Shown one piece after another: positions 1 through 8,720 of a stretch of DNA of 64,000 nt. Within the stretch, counting starts at the first letter, position 1. Each line of letters begins with the position of its first letter. The DNA lies in the NCBI GenBank assembly GCA_020354645.1, contig CP070652.1, positions 4,130,629 through 4,194,628 on the forward strand, given 5' to 3'. The notes beneath the pieces are model-generated. The model was not told where the DNA came from. It worked only from the letters and a program-made list of their open reading frames with translations, and ran no database searches. The position numbers and the translations under genes were made by a program. This DNA comes from Deltaproteobacteria bacterium. GTDB lineage: Bacteria > Desulfobacterota > Desulfobacteria > Desulfobacterales > G020354645.

Positions 1-836
1 CCGCTATATTTTCGGGCCATCCAATCCGTAATCTTTATATTTACTATTTTAAGGGCCATCTAGCGCCGGGCACAAATTTATCACACAATGATTTCATCGG
101 AAATTGGCAAGAAGAAGAATTTTCTTTTCTGTTCTTTTCTGCGCCATCAGAAAAGTTGGTGGAACAACTGCTGGCGGTTCAGCCACAATTATCCCTGCTT
201 GACAATTTTCATATGACATACGATGATTGGCAAGGCGGTAAACTTGTCCCGATTCGAGTTGGCCGATTTCTCATCGCACCCCCTTGGGATAAAATATGGA
301 ATCAAGCAGCAGACAAAGAAATAATTCCGCTCATAATTGACCCGGGTGTGGTATTTGGTAACGGAAGCCACGCAACCACCCATAATTGCTTAGAGGCACT
401 CGAACTGCTTTTTCAAAATTCAACACCGCAGTCAACACTTGATCTTGGCACAGGTACAGGGTTGCTTGCGCTGGCTGCTGCTCGATTGGGATGCAAACAG
501 ACGCTGGCTGTCGACACTAATTTTCTGGCAACCACAGCCGCGCAAGCTAACATCCGATCAAATCATATGCAAGACCGAATCGTGGTCGTTCAGGGTCATG
601 CTGAGGATATCATTTATTTTCAAGCAGACTTGGTAATCGCAAATATTCATTATGAAGTAATGAAAAAGCTGATTTCCTCACAAGGCTTTTTTGATAAAAA
701 ATGGTTTATTCTGTCCGGTCTATTACGCAACCAGGCCAATGATATAGCCGATTCATTGTCTCAGGGATCCGTCAGCATAATCAAAAAATGGAATTGTGAT
801 GGCGTCTGGCATACCTTTCTTGGTAAAATAAGTTGA
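1..836 (+). CDS. Ribosomal protein L11 methyltransferase-like protein (5' end outside window)
   Basis: The reading frame is open from base 3 to the stop at 836, so the gene begins upstream of the window; a TTG at 156 is internal, not the start. The C-terminal half is a class I SAM-dependent methyltransferase: the glycine-rich SAM motif is DLGTGTGLLALAAARLG, followed by an acidic AVDTN strand end and the motif-IV-like ADLVIANIHYEVM. The upstream part (tryptophan-rich, FIGNWQEEEFSFLFF) matches the N-terminal substrate-binding region of PrmA proteins. PrmA trimethylates ribosomal protein L11. The NIHYEVM segment differs from the NIL motif usual in PrmA, so the substrate could be another protein. 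Family assignment is fairly safe, exact substrate less so. Confidence 0.75.
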   Translation, partial: AIFSGHPIRNLYIYYFKGHLAPGTNLSHNDFIGNWQEEEFSFLFFSAPSEKLVEQLLAVQPQLSLLDNFHMTYDDWQGGKLVPIRVGRFLIAPPWDKIWNQAADKEIIPLIIDPGVVFGNGSHATTHNCLEALELLFQNSTPQSTLDLGTGTGLLALAAARLGCKQTLAVDTNFLATTAAQANIRSNHMQDRIVVVQGHAEDIIYFQADLVIANIHYEVMKKLISSQGFFDKKWFILSGLLRNQANDIADSLSQGSVSIIKKWNCDGVWHTFLGKIS

Positions 837-870
837 TGGTTTAATCGGATAGAGTCTGAAAGGTTAAAAA

Positions 871-1710
871 ATGTATATCAAGTGCTGGGGTTCTAGAGGG
901 TCCATTCCGGTCTCAGGAAAAGAGTACCTCAAATACGGCGGAGACACCACCTGTCTCGAGATCAGGACCAAAAGTGATGATATCATCATTGTTGACGCTG
1001 GAACCGGTATACGCAGACTCGGCAACCAGTTGATTAAAGAAAAACGAAAAAAAATTCATTTTCTTTTCACCCATGCTCATTGGGACCATGTTATGGGTTT
1101 CCCATATTTCAAACCGCTTTATTTCAAGAATTCTGAATTTTCCATGCACCGATGTCCTTTTCACAGCAAATTTGTAGAAACCATTCTTTCAAAGGTGATG
1201 GCGCCACCCAACTTTCCTGTAAAATATTCGGATATAAAGGCCAGAATGACCTATGAAGATGCCTGCCCGGCGGAATTTGAAATCGGTTCTGTAAATATTG
1301 TGCCAATACCTCTCAGCCATCCAAACTGCGGAAGCGGTTATAAATTCATTGAAGACGGCAAATCCTTTGTATTTCTGACCGATAATGAACTCGGATATAC
1401 ACACCCCGGCGGTTTGGCATATACTGACTATATGGAGTTTTGTTCGGGTGCTGGCCTTCTGATTCATGATGCCGAGTACACACCCCAAGAATATAAAATA
1501 TTCAGGGAGTGGGGCCACTCTGTCTATACCGATGTGCTTAAACTTGCTGATGAAGCGGGTGTCAAAAAACTGGGTCTTTTTCATTTAAACCAGGAGCGAA
1601 CGGACAAAGCAATGGATAGTATTGTGAAAATCTGCCGCCAGACCATTGCTGAAAAAGGTCAAAGGATTAAATGTTTCGCTGTAAAAGGTGACATGACATT
1701 TGAATTATAA
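871..1710 (+). CDS. MBL-fold metallo-hydrolase (phosphodiesterase-like)
   Basis: 279 aa. The N-terminus MYIKCWGSRGSIPV is the hallmark of the MBL subgroup related to cyclic-nucleotide phosphodiesterases and PhnP/ElaC-like hydrolases. Visible metal ligands are the THAHWDHVMGFP motif (HxHxDH), PLSHPNCGSGYKF, FLTDNELG with the bridging Asp, and a C-terminal HLNQER histidine. The substrate is probably a phosphodiester, but it cannot be read from sequence. A GAAAGG ribosome-binding site lies about 6 nt before the ATG, 34 nt after the methyltransferase stop, so co-transcription is likely. Cytoplasmic; no signal peptide. Confidence 0.8.
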   Translation: MYIKCWGSRGSIPVSGKEYLKYGGDTTCLEIRTKSDDIIIVDAGTGIRRLGNQLIKEKRKKIHFLFTHAHWDHVMGFPYFKPLYFKNSEFSMHRCPFHSKFVETILSKVMAPPNFPVKYSDIKARMTYEDACPAEFEIGSVNIVPIPLSHPNCGSGYKFIEDGKSFVFLTDNELGYTHPGGLAYTDYMEFCSGAGLLIHDAEYTPQEYKIFREWGHSVYTDVLKLADEAGVKKLGLFHLNQERTDKAMDSIVKICRQTIAEKGQRIKCFAVKGDMTFEL

Positions 1711-1859
1711 GCCCTGGTTTTGCCGATCTGACCAGTTTGATTGATTTCATTCATAATAGGAATTATCAAGATAACGCTCCGGTAAGATATTACTTTTATT
1801 TCCGATCGTATGAGCGGTGATTTTTTGCCGATAAACCGAATAAAACAGATAGTATTGCC

Positions 1860-2609
1860 ATGGACGATTTGATTCAAAGAGCTGCAAAAGATCTGGCTGC
1901 CGCCAAAAATGTGGTTGCTTTAACCGGCGCCGGAATCTCCGTTGAAAGCGGAATTCCGCCCTTCAGGGGCAAGGGCGGGGTATGGGAAAAAATTGACCCC
2001 ATGGAATATGCTCACATTGATGCATTTTTGCGCGATCCCGCTAAGGTTTGGAATGTCTTGATCAAAGAAATGAAAGGCGTTGTAGATCGGGCTGAACCCA
2101 ACGATGCCCACCGGGGTCTCGCCAGGCTTGAGGAAATGGGGATATTAAAAACAATAATTACTCAAAATGTCGACGGACTCCATCAGGCGGCCGGAAATAC
2201 GGATGTTATCGAGTTCCATGGCAATTTTGCCTGGCAAAAATGCCTGGACTGCGGTAATCGTTGCGAGACCAGCCAGATTAACACCGAACAGATTCCTCCC
2301 CGCTGCCACTGCGGCGGCATTTTCAGGCCCGAAGTCATTTTTTTTGGTGAATTGATCCCGCCCCAGCATCTCAGTCGTTCTCAACTCGTAGCATCCCAAT
2401 GTGATATTATGTTGGTCATGGGCACCTCGGCTGTCGTGCAGCCGGCAGCTCTCATGCCGGTAATATCAAAACAATCCGGTGCAAAAGTCATTGAAATCAA
2501 CCCCGAAAGAACCCCTCTGACCGGAACCATTAGTGACTACATCATTCAGGGAAAGGGAGGAGAGGTGACCAACCAAATTATTGCAAAACTGGAAAAGCTA
2601 ATTCAGTAA
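1860..2609 (+). CDS. cobB: NAD-dependent protein deacylase (sirtuin)
   Basis: 249 aa, normal length for a bacterial Sir2. Visible motifs in order: NAD-binding GAGISVESGIPPFRG, the TQNVDGLHQAAG motif, the catalytic His in IEFHGN, a zinc-binding set of four cysteines (CLDC, then RCHCGG), GTSAVVQPAA and EINPE. It removes acyl groups from lysines using NAD and gives O-acyl-ADP-ribose. The helix after the FRG motif reads VWNVLIKEM and lacks the Tyr-x-x-Arg pair that marks desuccinylases such as SIRT5 or CobB, so simple deacetylation is more likely (inference). The stop is 4 nt before the next ATG, suggesting translational coupling to the ASKHA protein. Confidence 0.88.
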   Translation: MDDLIQRAAKDLAAAKNVVALTGAGISVESGIPPFRGKGGVWEKIDPMEYAHIDAFLRDPAKVWNVLIKEMKGVVDRAEPNDAHRGLARLEEMGILKTIITQNVDGLHQAAGNTDVIEFHGNFAWQKCLDCGNRCETSQINTEQIPPRCHCGGIFRPEVIFFGELIPPQHLSRSQLVASQCDIMLVMGTSAVVQPAALMPVISKQSGAKVIEINPERTPLTGTISDYIIQGKGGEVTNQIIAKLEKLIQ

Positions 2610-2613
2610 TGCT

Positions 2614-4179
2614 ATGGAAAGGAAAGAACCGGCCTGGGTTAAAACGGTCTCTCTCTCCCCGCCAAGCCTGAAGGATAATACCGCAGATGCCGATCGGCTT
2701 ACCGATGCTTTAAAATCACAGCTAAATGCCGAAAGAATCATTCTTGACCTAGATTTGTTGAGAAGCTTGCCTGACCTTGTCAGGAAATGGAATTACCAAG
2801 TCCGTTGCGTTTTATTAAAAAACCGCAAGCACTGGGAGTTGATCCACCTGACTCACCCCCGGGATCCCGCTAAATTATTGGGTTTGGCTGTTGACCTGGG
2901 AACATCCCGCATCGTTCTTCACCTTGTGGATCTTACAACCGGAAACACCCTGGCTGAATCATCGTTTAATAATCCTCAATTATCCATCGGACCCGACATA
3001 CTGGAGAGGATCCATTATGCCGACCAGGAAAACGGGCTGACAAGACTCAATCAGCTGATTATTGAAAGTCTTAACCAAGAAATCGAAAAAATTTGCGATT
3101 CCGGTAACTGCCACGCCAGCGATATTTTATTGATTGCTGCGGCCGGAAATACAACTATGACCCATCTTTTCATGGGGCTTAAGCCTTACTGGATAATCCG
3201 AGAACCTTATATCCCGGTCGTTAACCGGCCCGATCTTTTAAAGGCGACAAAATTAGGAATTGAGGTTCACCCGCTCGCCAGGACATTTATTTTCCCGAAT
3301 GTGGGTAGTTATTTCGGCGGAGACTTGATTGCAGGAATTCTGTTTTCAGGCATGCATAAAACAACCCAAACCGCAATGCTGGTTGATGTGGGTACCAATG
3401 CTGAAGTTGTTCTGGGAAATGCTAACTGGCTGATCGCCTGTGCCGGAGCCGCCGGTCCTGCGCTGGAAGGTGGCGTTACCCAAATGGGCATGATGGCAGG
3501 CCCAGGTGTAATCGATCGGTTTGCGATTGCACCGGATACATCAAACTTTGAATTTCACACCATCAGTGGCACGAAACCAATAGGAATCTGCGGATCAGGC
3601 CTGATTGATCTGGCTGCTCAACTTTTCCTGGCCGGTATGATCGATTCCCGCGGCAAATTGGTGCCTGCCATGTGTGGCAGCCGGATAAAAGAAAAAACCG
3701 GACTGCCGTATTTTGTGGTGGTGCCGGCTAAAGACTCTGCCACAGGGACCGACCTCACAATCAGCCAGGCCGACCTCGACAGCCTTGTCCGATCCAAAGC
3801 CGCCATGTACACCATCCTCGAGACTATTACGACTTCCGTTGGAATATCAATGCACGACTTAAAAAACTTCTATGTGGCAGGTACCTTCGGTTCATTTATC
3901 CGGCCGGAGTCAGCCATTACGATTGGGATGCTGCCCGATCTGCCGGTAGCTAGCTACAAGGGGCTGGGAAACAGTTCCATTGGCGGGGCAACCATGGTGC
4001 TCACTTCGGCTGAATACTTAAAAGAAGTTGATAACATCAGAGACCAGGTCACTTATTTTGAGCTAAACGTAAATCAGGAGTTCATGAACCGTTTTTCCGC
4101 CGCCAAGTTTCTCCCGCATACCAATGCGACACTTTTTCCTTCAGTACACGTCTGGCAAAATAGAAATCGGAGGGATTAG
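2614..4179 (+). CDS. RACo-like ASKHA-domain protein (DUF4445), lacking the ferredoxin domain
   Basis: 521 aa. The C-terminal two thirds is the ASKHA ATPase domain of corrinoid-protein reductive activators: GLAVDLGTSRIVLHLVD (phosphate-1), AAAGNTTMTHL, MLVDVGTNAEVVLG, ACAGAAGPALEGG, ICGSGLIDL and YVAGTFGSFI, ending with the family-typical FMNRFSAAKFLPHT. Characterised RACo enzymes carry an N-terminal 2Fe-2S domain that delivers the electron to cob(II)alamin. Here the protein starts directly in the linker (SLSPPSLKDN) and has no CxxxxCxxC cluster. It must therefore use a separate electron donor or do something else. It follows the sirtuin by 4 nt. No corrinoid methyltransferase is in the window. 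Confidence 0.8.
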   Translation: MERKEPAWVKTVSLSPPSLKDNTADADRLTDALKSQLNAERIILDLDLLRSLPDLVRKWNYQVRCVLLKNRKHWELIHLTHPRDPAKLLGLAVDLGTSRIVLHLVDLTTGNTLAESSFNNPQLSIGPDILERIHYADQENGLTRLNQLIIESLNQEIEKICDSGNCHASDILLIAAAGNTTMTHLFMGLKPYWIIREPYIPVVNRPDLLKATKLGIEVHPLARTFIFPNVGSYFGGDLIAGILFSGMHKTTQTAMLVDVGTNAEVVLGNANWLIACAGAAGPALEGGVTQMGMMAGPGVIDRFAIAPDTSNFEFHTISGTKPIGICGSGLIDLAAQLFLAGMIDSRGKLVPAMCGSRIKEKTGLPYFVVVPAKDSATGTDLTISQADLDSLVRSKAAMYTILETITTSVGISMHDLKNFYVAGTFGSFIRPESAITIGMLPDLPVASYKGLGNSSIGGATMVLTSAEYLKEVDNIRDQVTYFELNVNQEFMNRFSAAKFLPHTNATLFPSVHVWQNRNRRD

Positions 4180-4274
4180 GAGAGATGTTTGAAACGAGGC
4201 CTCCTGTAGACGCTGTCTTTTTTGCCCGCTGCTGTTGGTAGCAAATTCAATTATGCTTCGAAATTTATGGACAA

Positions 4275-5432
4275 CTAAAGGGTGTTGGCAATAACTAATC
4301 GCATTATTTCATTGGTGCCTTCGTAGATCTGGGTGATCTTGGCATCTCGCATCATTCTTTCGACGGGAAATTCTCTGATGTAACCATAACCACCCAGCAC
4401 CTGTACGGCTTCGGTGGTAACCCACATGGCAACATCACCGCACAGACACTTTGACATGGCGCTTAGGCGGATCAGTTCCGGATTGAGACCGCTCATGTCT
4501 TTTGGCTGCTCCTGAAACAAAGCGCAAGATTTATAAAGCAATTGGCGGGCCGCTTCGATGCGCATCGCCATATCGGCCAACTTAAAGCCAATACCTTGGT
4601 GACGGATGATCGGCTTTCCAAACGCCTCCCGCTCCTTGGCATAGGCCGTAGCGTATTCCAGAGCTCCAGCTGCGATACCAAGGGCCTGAGCCGCAACTCC
4701 CAAGCGTGAAAAGTCCAGGGTTTTCATAATATTTTGAAAACCGCTACCGTTCTGCCCCAGCAAATTTTCGGCCGGGATTCGACAGTCCTCAAAGATAAGT
4801 TCCACGGTGTCCGAGGAGCGGATGCCCAACTTGTCCTCTTCTTTACCCACGTGAAATCCAGGAGTACCTTTTTCCACGACAAACACATCGGCATTTTTTC
4901 GGACCGGCCCTTCTGGATCGGTGACAGCGTATAGGGTGATAATCTCAGCCACGCCACCATTGGTGATGAAATTCTTCTTACCGTTGAGAATATATGAATC
5001 GCCGTCTTTGACGGCCCGACACCGGAGCCTGGCAACATCTGAGCCGGCATCCGGTTCTGTCAGCGCGAAAGCAGCGAGTTGTTCTCCCGTAGCCAGCGTT
5101 GGTAGCAGCCGCTGTTTTTGTTCCTCGGTTCCCCCCAACATAATGGGCAAGCACCCCAACTCATGATCAGCAATTAAAAGTCCGCAAGCTGCATCCACCT
5201 TGGAAAGTTCCTCCACAGCAATGGCCAGAGCGAGCATCCCGGCATCGGTACCCCCGTATAGTTCAGGAAAATCGATGCCGAAAAGTCCGTTTTCTCGCAA
5301 CAGGTCCACCATTTCCCAGTCAAACTTGGCTTCTTTGTCGCGCTGGATCGCACCCGGTTCAACCTTTTCCTTGGCAAGCCGCCGAACCATATCCTGCAAC
5401 ATGCGCTGCTCTTCCGTCAAATCATATTGCAT
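4275..5432 (-). CDS. Acyl-CoA dehydrogenase
   Basis: 385 aa, full length for the family. Starts MQYDLTEEQRMLQDMVRRLA and carries the two signature regions AFALTEPDAGSD (FAD/substrate contact) and QVLGGYGYIREFPVERMMRDAKITQ, followed by IYEGTNEIMR. The Glu of YEGT is the catalytic base position of short/medium-chain and butyryl-CoA dehydrogenases. It oxidises an acyl-CoA to the 2-enoyl-CoA and passes electrons to ETF; chain length cannot be told. A GAGGAGG Shine-Dalgarno lies 7 nt before the ATG. It ends convergently with the ASKHA gene. No ETF or thiolase genes are nearby, so it looks like a single-gene beta-oxidation paralogue. Confidence 0.9.
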   Translation of the reverse strand: MQYDLTEEQRMLQDMVRRLAKEKVEPGAIQRDKEAKFDWEMVDLLRENGLFGIDFPELYGGTDAGMLALAIAVEELSKVDAACGLLIADHELGCLPIMLGGTEEQKQRLLPTLATGEQLAAFALTEPDAGSDVARLRCRAVKDGDSYILNGKKNFITNGGVAEIITLYAVTDPEGPVRKNADVFVVEKGTPGFHVGKEEDKLGIRSSDTVELIFEDCRIPAENLLGQNGSGFQNIMKTLDFSRLGVAAQALGIAAGALEYATAYAKEREAFGKPIIRHQGIGFKLADMAMRIEAARQLLYKSCALFQEQPKDMSGLNPELIRLSAMSKCLCGDVAMWVTTEAVQVLGGYGYIREFPVERMMRDAKITQIYEGTNEIMRLVIANTL

Positions 5433-5545
5433 GGCAAATCCTCCTCATAGCTTTATATGTCAAATTATCATACGGCATGTTATCTGTCTACTGAATTATT
5501 CAGTCGTCACAGCAATTACAGTGATGACGAAAAATACATGTAAAT

Positions 5546-7306
5546 CTAATATGCTTTCTCAAGCAAAAAAAGATGGACAAATCTGGGATCGAGATCGTCG
5601 GTTGAAACCTCTCCATATTCGTTTTCGATCTCTCCGAACAGATTCTCGAACACAGAGCCGTACCTCTCCGAAATCTCATAAATTCCAAGAGCGGTTTTAT
5701 GGCTTAACCAATCTAAAAAAGATTCTTTCATGACTGCCGGTATTTTGTGGGGCTTCCCTTTAGGTTCCCATAATTTGTTGTAAAAGCGTTTGAACTGTTT
5801 TAAGGTAAGCGGACGGGGATCTTCTGATAGACCGCTTACATGTCTGGACCAAAGCGTTAGGACGAGGTTTTTAAAAGTCAGAAAACCATAGGATGAAGGT
5901 GATTTAAGTTCAATGTTCATTAAGGAGAGCAGATCATCGAACGCCATAATATCACTCAATATGTTCTCGGTTTCTTTTACATCATCTGATGAAAAAAATT
6001 CCCGGTATATCGTCCCGCTTTTATAATTATCAAAGAACAGCGGTTTCTTTAGTAAAATACCCCCAAGAACCCCCAACCATTCTTCACCCCAAAATGTCAG
6101 CGACAGGCCCTGCTCGGCAAACCAGGAATCCGCAAGCCATTTTTCAGCCCGCCATTTCAGTGCCAGTGCTCGTCCGTAGCCGACACGGAAAATGTTGGCC
6201 AGTGTGTAATGTTGCATAACGGCAGCACAAAGATTCTCTATGTTTTTTTGAGACCTCTCTGATCCGTCAGTCAAGCTCTGGAGTCCGATGCTGATATATC
6301 CGCAAGCCTTCTTCACTATTTTCTCCAACTCGACCCTGTCTCGAATGGATCTTTGATCTGCCGTAATTATCTGATTGCACAAACTGGCGAATTCGACCTG
6401 AAGATGCTCCAAATCCTGTATTAGGGTTACGCGGCGAAGGGCTCGGACAAAAAGAGAATCTTCCTCGAGCATGCGTGTCGAGTATTCTGGAACCGGTACA
6501 ATCATGGTGGGTTCAGATTTAATTTGGTAAGATTTCACACCTTGTATTTTGAGATCTTCCGGACTCAACGGCTGATAAATACCAACCGCTTCCTCGAAAG
6601 GAAGGAATCCCTTTTCGGCCAATCTGATGTTCCGTAATCGATAGGCTTCCTCTTCTGATTCGGCCGGAATAACGGTTGCGGACTCAAGCAATATTTTTTG
6701 GTAGGTAATATGGTCAGAGGCGGCAAGGCCGTCAATCAATTTGGTTAAGGATTCTTTGAACTGCTCCTTTTTGATGTCAGCTGCTTCACCTTCGTCATGG
6801 TTTTCCGTAAAAGGATAATCAAGGAGTCGGACATAGAAAACATTATCATGGCTAAAAAAGTCATCGCCAAATTCAGAGGGGTCTTGATCGTGTTCCCTGA
6901 GTTTGACTTCGATATTTTTAAACAGATAAAACTCCAGCAAATCAGTTTTGTGATCCACTAACCATTTAATACAGCGCTTCGCATCCGCCCGGTAGAGCAA
7001 ATCAAGCCAGACAGTGAGGGATTTAATATCTAATCTATCCCGATGCCAGGCATCCATGTCCAATATATACTCCCATTGCTTGTCCGAAGCCAAAGATAAG
7101 ATCGGCAGGCAGTCTTGGGGACCGATATCTTGAATAAGGAGATAAAGGTCTTCTTCCGGAAATGAATGGACCAGTTCTGCCGGCCGGGGAGCATCTAATA
7201 TACGCTCAAGGGCCTTTTGTGGTGGCAGGGAAAGAATTTGCCTTCTTTCCGCATTCAAACCCCGAATTCTTCTGATAATTTTTTTGTATTGTTTGCTGTT
7301 ATTCAT
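5546..7306 (-). CDS. DUF6178 family protein (unknown function)
   Basis: 586 aa, soluble, acidic and helix-rich, with no signal peptide, membrane segment or recognised catalytic motif. The N-terminus (RRIRGLNAERRQILSLPPQKALERILD, read in two parts either side of the QIL) and the stretch PEEDLYLLIQDIGPQDCLP match what I know as the DUF6178 family, which is largely confined to Desulfobacterota. Tandem helical pairs such as LPILSLASDKQWEYILDMD suggest an alpha-solenoid. The gene lies 36 nt downstream of the AmpG-like transporter on the same strand, so it probably shares that transcript. No clear Shine-Dalgarno precedes the ATG. Function is not known. Confidence 0.7.
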   Translation of the reverse strand: MNNSKQYKKIIRRIRGLNAERRQILSLPPQKALERILDAPRPAELVHSFPEEDLYLLIQDIGPQDCLPILSLASDKQWEYILDMDAWHRDRLDIKSLTVWLDLLYRADAKRCIKWLVDHKTDLLEFYLFKNIEVKLREHDQDPSEFGDDFFSHDNVFYVRLLDYPFTENHDEGEAADIKKEQFKESLTKLIDGLAASDHITYQKILLESATVIPAESEEEAYRLRNIRLAEKGFLPFEEAVGIYQPLSPEDLKIQGVKSYQIKSEPTMIVPVPEYSTRMLEEDSLFVRALRRVTLIQDLEHLQVEFASLCNQIITADQRSIRDRVELEKIVKKACGYISIGLQSLTDGSERSQKNIENLCAAVMQHYTLANIFRVGYGRALALKWRAEKWLADSWFAEQGLSLTFWGEEWLGVLGGILLKKPLFFDNYKSGTIYREFFSSDDVKETENILSDIMAFDDLLSLMNIELKSPSSYGFLTFKNLVLTLWSRHVSGLSEDPRPLTLKQFKRFYNKLWEPKGKPHKIPAVMKESFLDWLSHKTALGIYEISERYGSVFENLFGEIENEYGEVSTDDLDPRFVHLFLLEKAY

Positions 7307-7342
7307 TGATTTTGCAACAACCGTTTAGCATAGGTCAAAAAA

Positions 7343-8587
7343 TCAGATTGGTTCTTGTCTCACCTGCCACGGAGCGAATTTCAGCAACAGCAGCATTCCT
7401 GGAACAGCTATTAATGCGCAGGCAATAAAAAAAAGCTCCCAGCCGATATGTTTGGCCATAAAGCCGGTTACCGAGGAGGCTAAAGCCCTGGGAATCCCCA
7501 TTAAACTGGTCAGCAGGGCATACTGGGTAGCGGTAAATCTTTTATTGGTAATACTGGCCATAAATGCAACAAAGGCTGCAGTGCCCATGCCGCTGCTTAA
7601 ATTTTCAAAGGCGATAACACCGGATAACACGGAAATGCTATAACCAACCCGCGCCAATAAGGCAAAGCACGCTGTCGATAAGGCCTGCAGAACTCCGAAA
7701 ATCCAAAGACCTCGATTGATTCCCATTTGTAGCAACAACAACCCCCCCAAAAAGGCACCAGCCATGGTGGCACCTGTTCCAAAAAATTTTACAACCGCCC
7801 CAATTTCGGTCTTTGAAAATCCAATCTCCAAATAAAAAGGGATTGTGATGGCACTGGCCATTGTATCACCCACTTTATATAGCAGAATAAAGGCTAAGAT
7901 CCACAGTGCGCCGCTGCGACTGAAATAATCAACCAGAGGATTTACCACAGCTTCCCTCATGGTCTGAGGTGTGCCGACCTTTACTTCGGGCTCAGGGGTC
8001 AAAAGCGTAGTGAGCATCCCAGGCAAAATGCAAATTGCCATGAACAGATAGACACGGGAAAAGGACATGTAATCCGACATGATCATCCCCCCACCAGCGG
8101 CCAGCAGCATTCCTAAACGATATCCATAGATATACATGGACGAACCAAGACCTAATTCTTGATCCGGTAAGTCTTCACGTCGATAGGCATCTATGACGAT
8201 ATCCTGGGTAGCGCTGAAAAAGGCAACCAGTAAAGCGTTGAAGACCATCATCCCCGTGTTTTTTACTGGATCAGAAAAACCTAAACCGGCTATTGCAGCC
8301 ATCAAGGCCAATTGGGCGATCAGCAGCCAGCCTCTCCGGCGGCCTAAAAAGGGCAAGATGAAACGATCCAAAAATGGCGCCCATATAAATTTCCAGGTGT
8401 AGGGAATCTGAACCAGGGTGATCATTCCGATCCAGGTAATATCTACCCCTTTTTCTTTCATCCAGGCCTGCAGCACTCCCATGGTAAGAAGAAGGGGAAG
8501 ACCGGAGGAAAAACCCATCACGAAAGCCACCAACATCCGGCGGCTGAAAATAACTTGAACTATTGATTTTCGTTGTTCCAGCTGCAA
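7343..8587 (-). CDS. MFS transporter, AmpG (muropeptide permease)-like
   Basis: 414 aa with about 12 hydrophobic segments in the MFS pattern. The N-terminal part FSSGLPLLLTMGVLQAWM and the loop WAPFLDRFILPFLGRRRGW resemble AmpG and the related AT-1/SLC33 branch, including the conserved Asp-Arg after helix 2 and the Arg-rich loop 2-3. AmpG imports anhydromuropeptides (GlcNAc-anhMurNAc peptides) for murein recycling; this protein could carry another amphiphilic substrate. Inner membrane. It sits 36 nt upstream of the DUF6178 gene and 134 nt downstream of the PEP carboxykinase. No other cell-wall recycling gene is adjacent. Confidence 0.75.
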   Translation of the reverse strand: MQLEQRKSIVQVIFSRRMLVAFVMGFSSGLPLLLTMGVLQAWMKEKGVDITWIGMITLVQIPYTWKFIWAPFLDRFILPFLGRRRGWLLIAQLALMAAIAGLGFSDPVKNTGMMVFNALLVAFFSATQDIVIDAYRREDLPDQELGLGSSMYIYGYRLGMLLAAGGGMIMSDYMSFSRVYLFMAICILPGMLTTLLTPEPEVKVGTPQTMREAVVNPLVDYFSRSGALWILAFILLYKVGDTMASAITIPFYLEIGFSKTEIGAVVKFFGTGATMAGAFLGGLLLLQMGINRGLWIFGVLQALSTACFALLARVGYSISVLSGVIAFENLSSGMGTAAFVAFMASITNKRFTATQYALLTSLMGIPRALASSVTGFMAKHIGWELFFIACALIAVPGMLLLLKFAPWQVRQEPI

Positions 8588-8720
8588 GAAGTCCTCGTGC
8601 GGTCAGCGAAGGAGTAAACTCAAAGGAAAGATTAAAAAAGTAAGCGCAACCGGGTTAACACCTCAATTGAACAAAAGCTACTGTATTCTTTTTTTAAGTC
8701 CATAAACGCCAAGGTTGGCT

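Noticed and set aside
5200-5733. 177-codon plus-strand frame over the acyl-CoA dehydrogenase and DUF6178 genes
   Set aside because: Antisense to two well-supported minus-strand genes, no start signal and no recognisable domain; a shadow of the coding strand.
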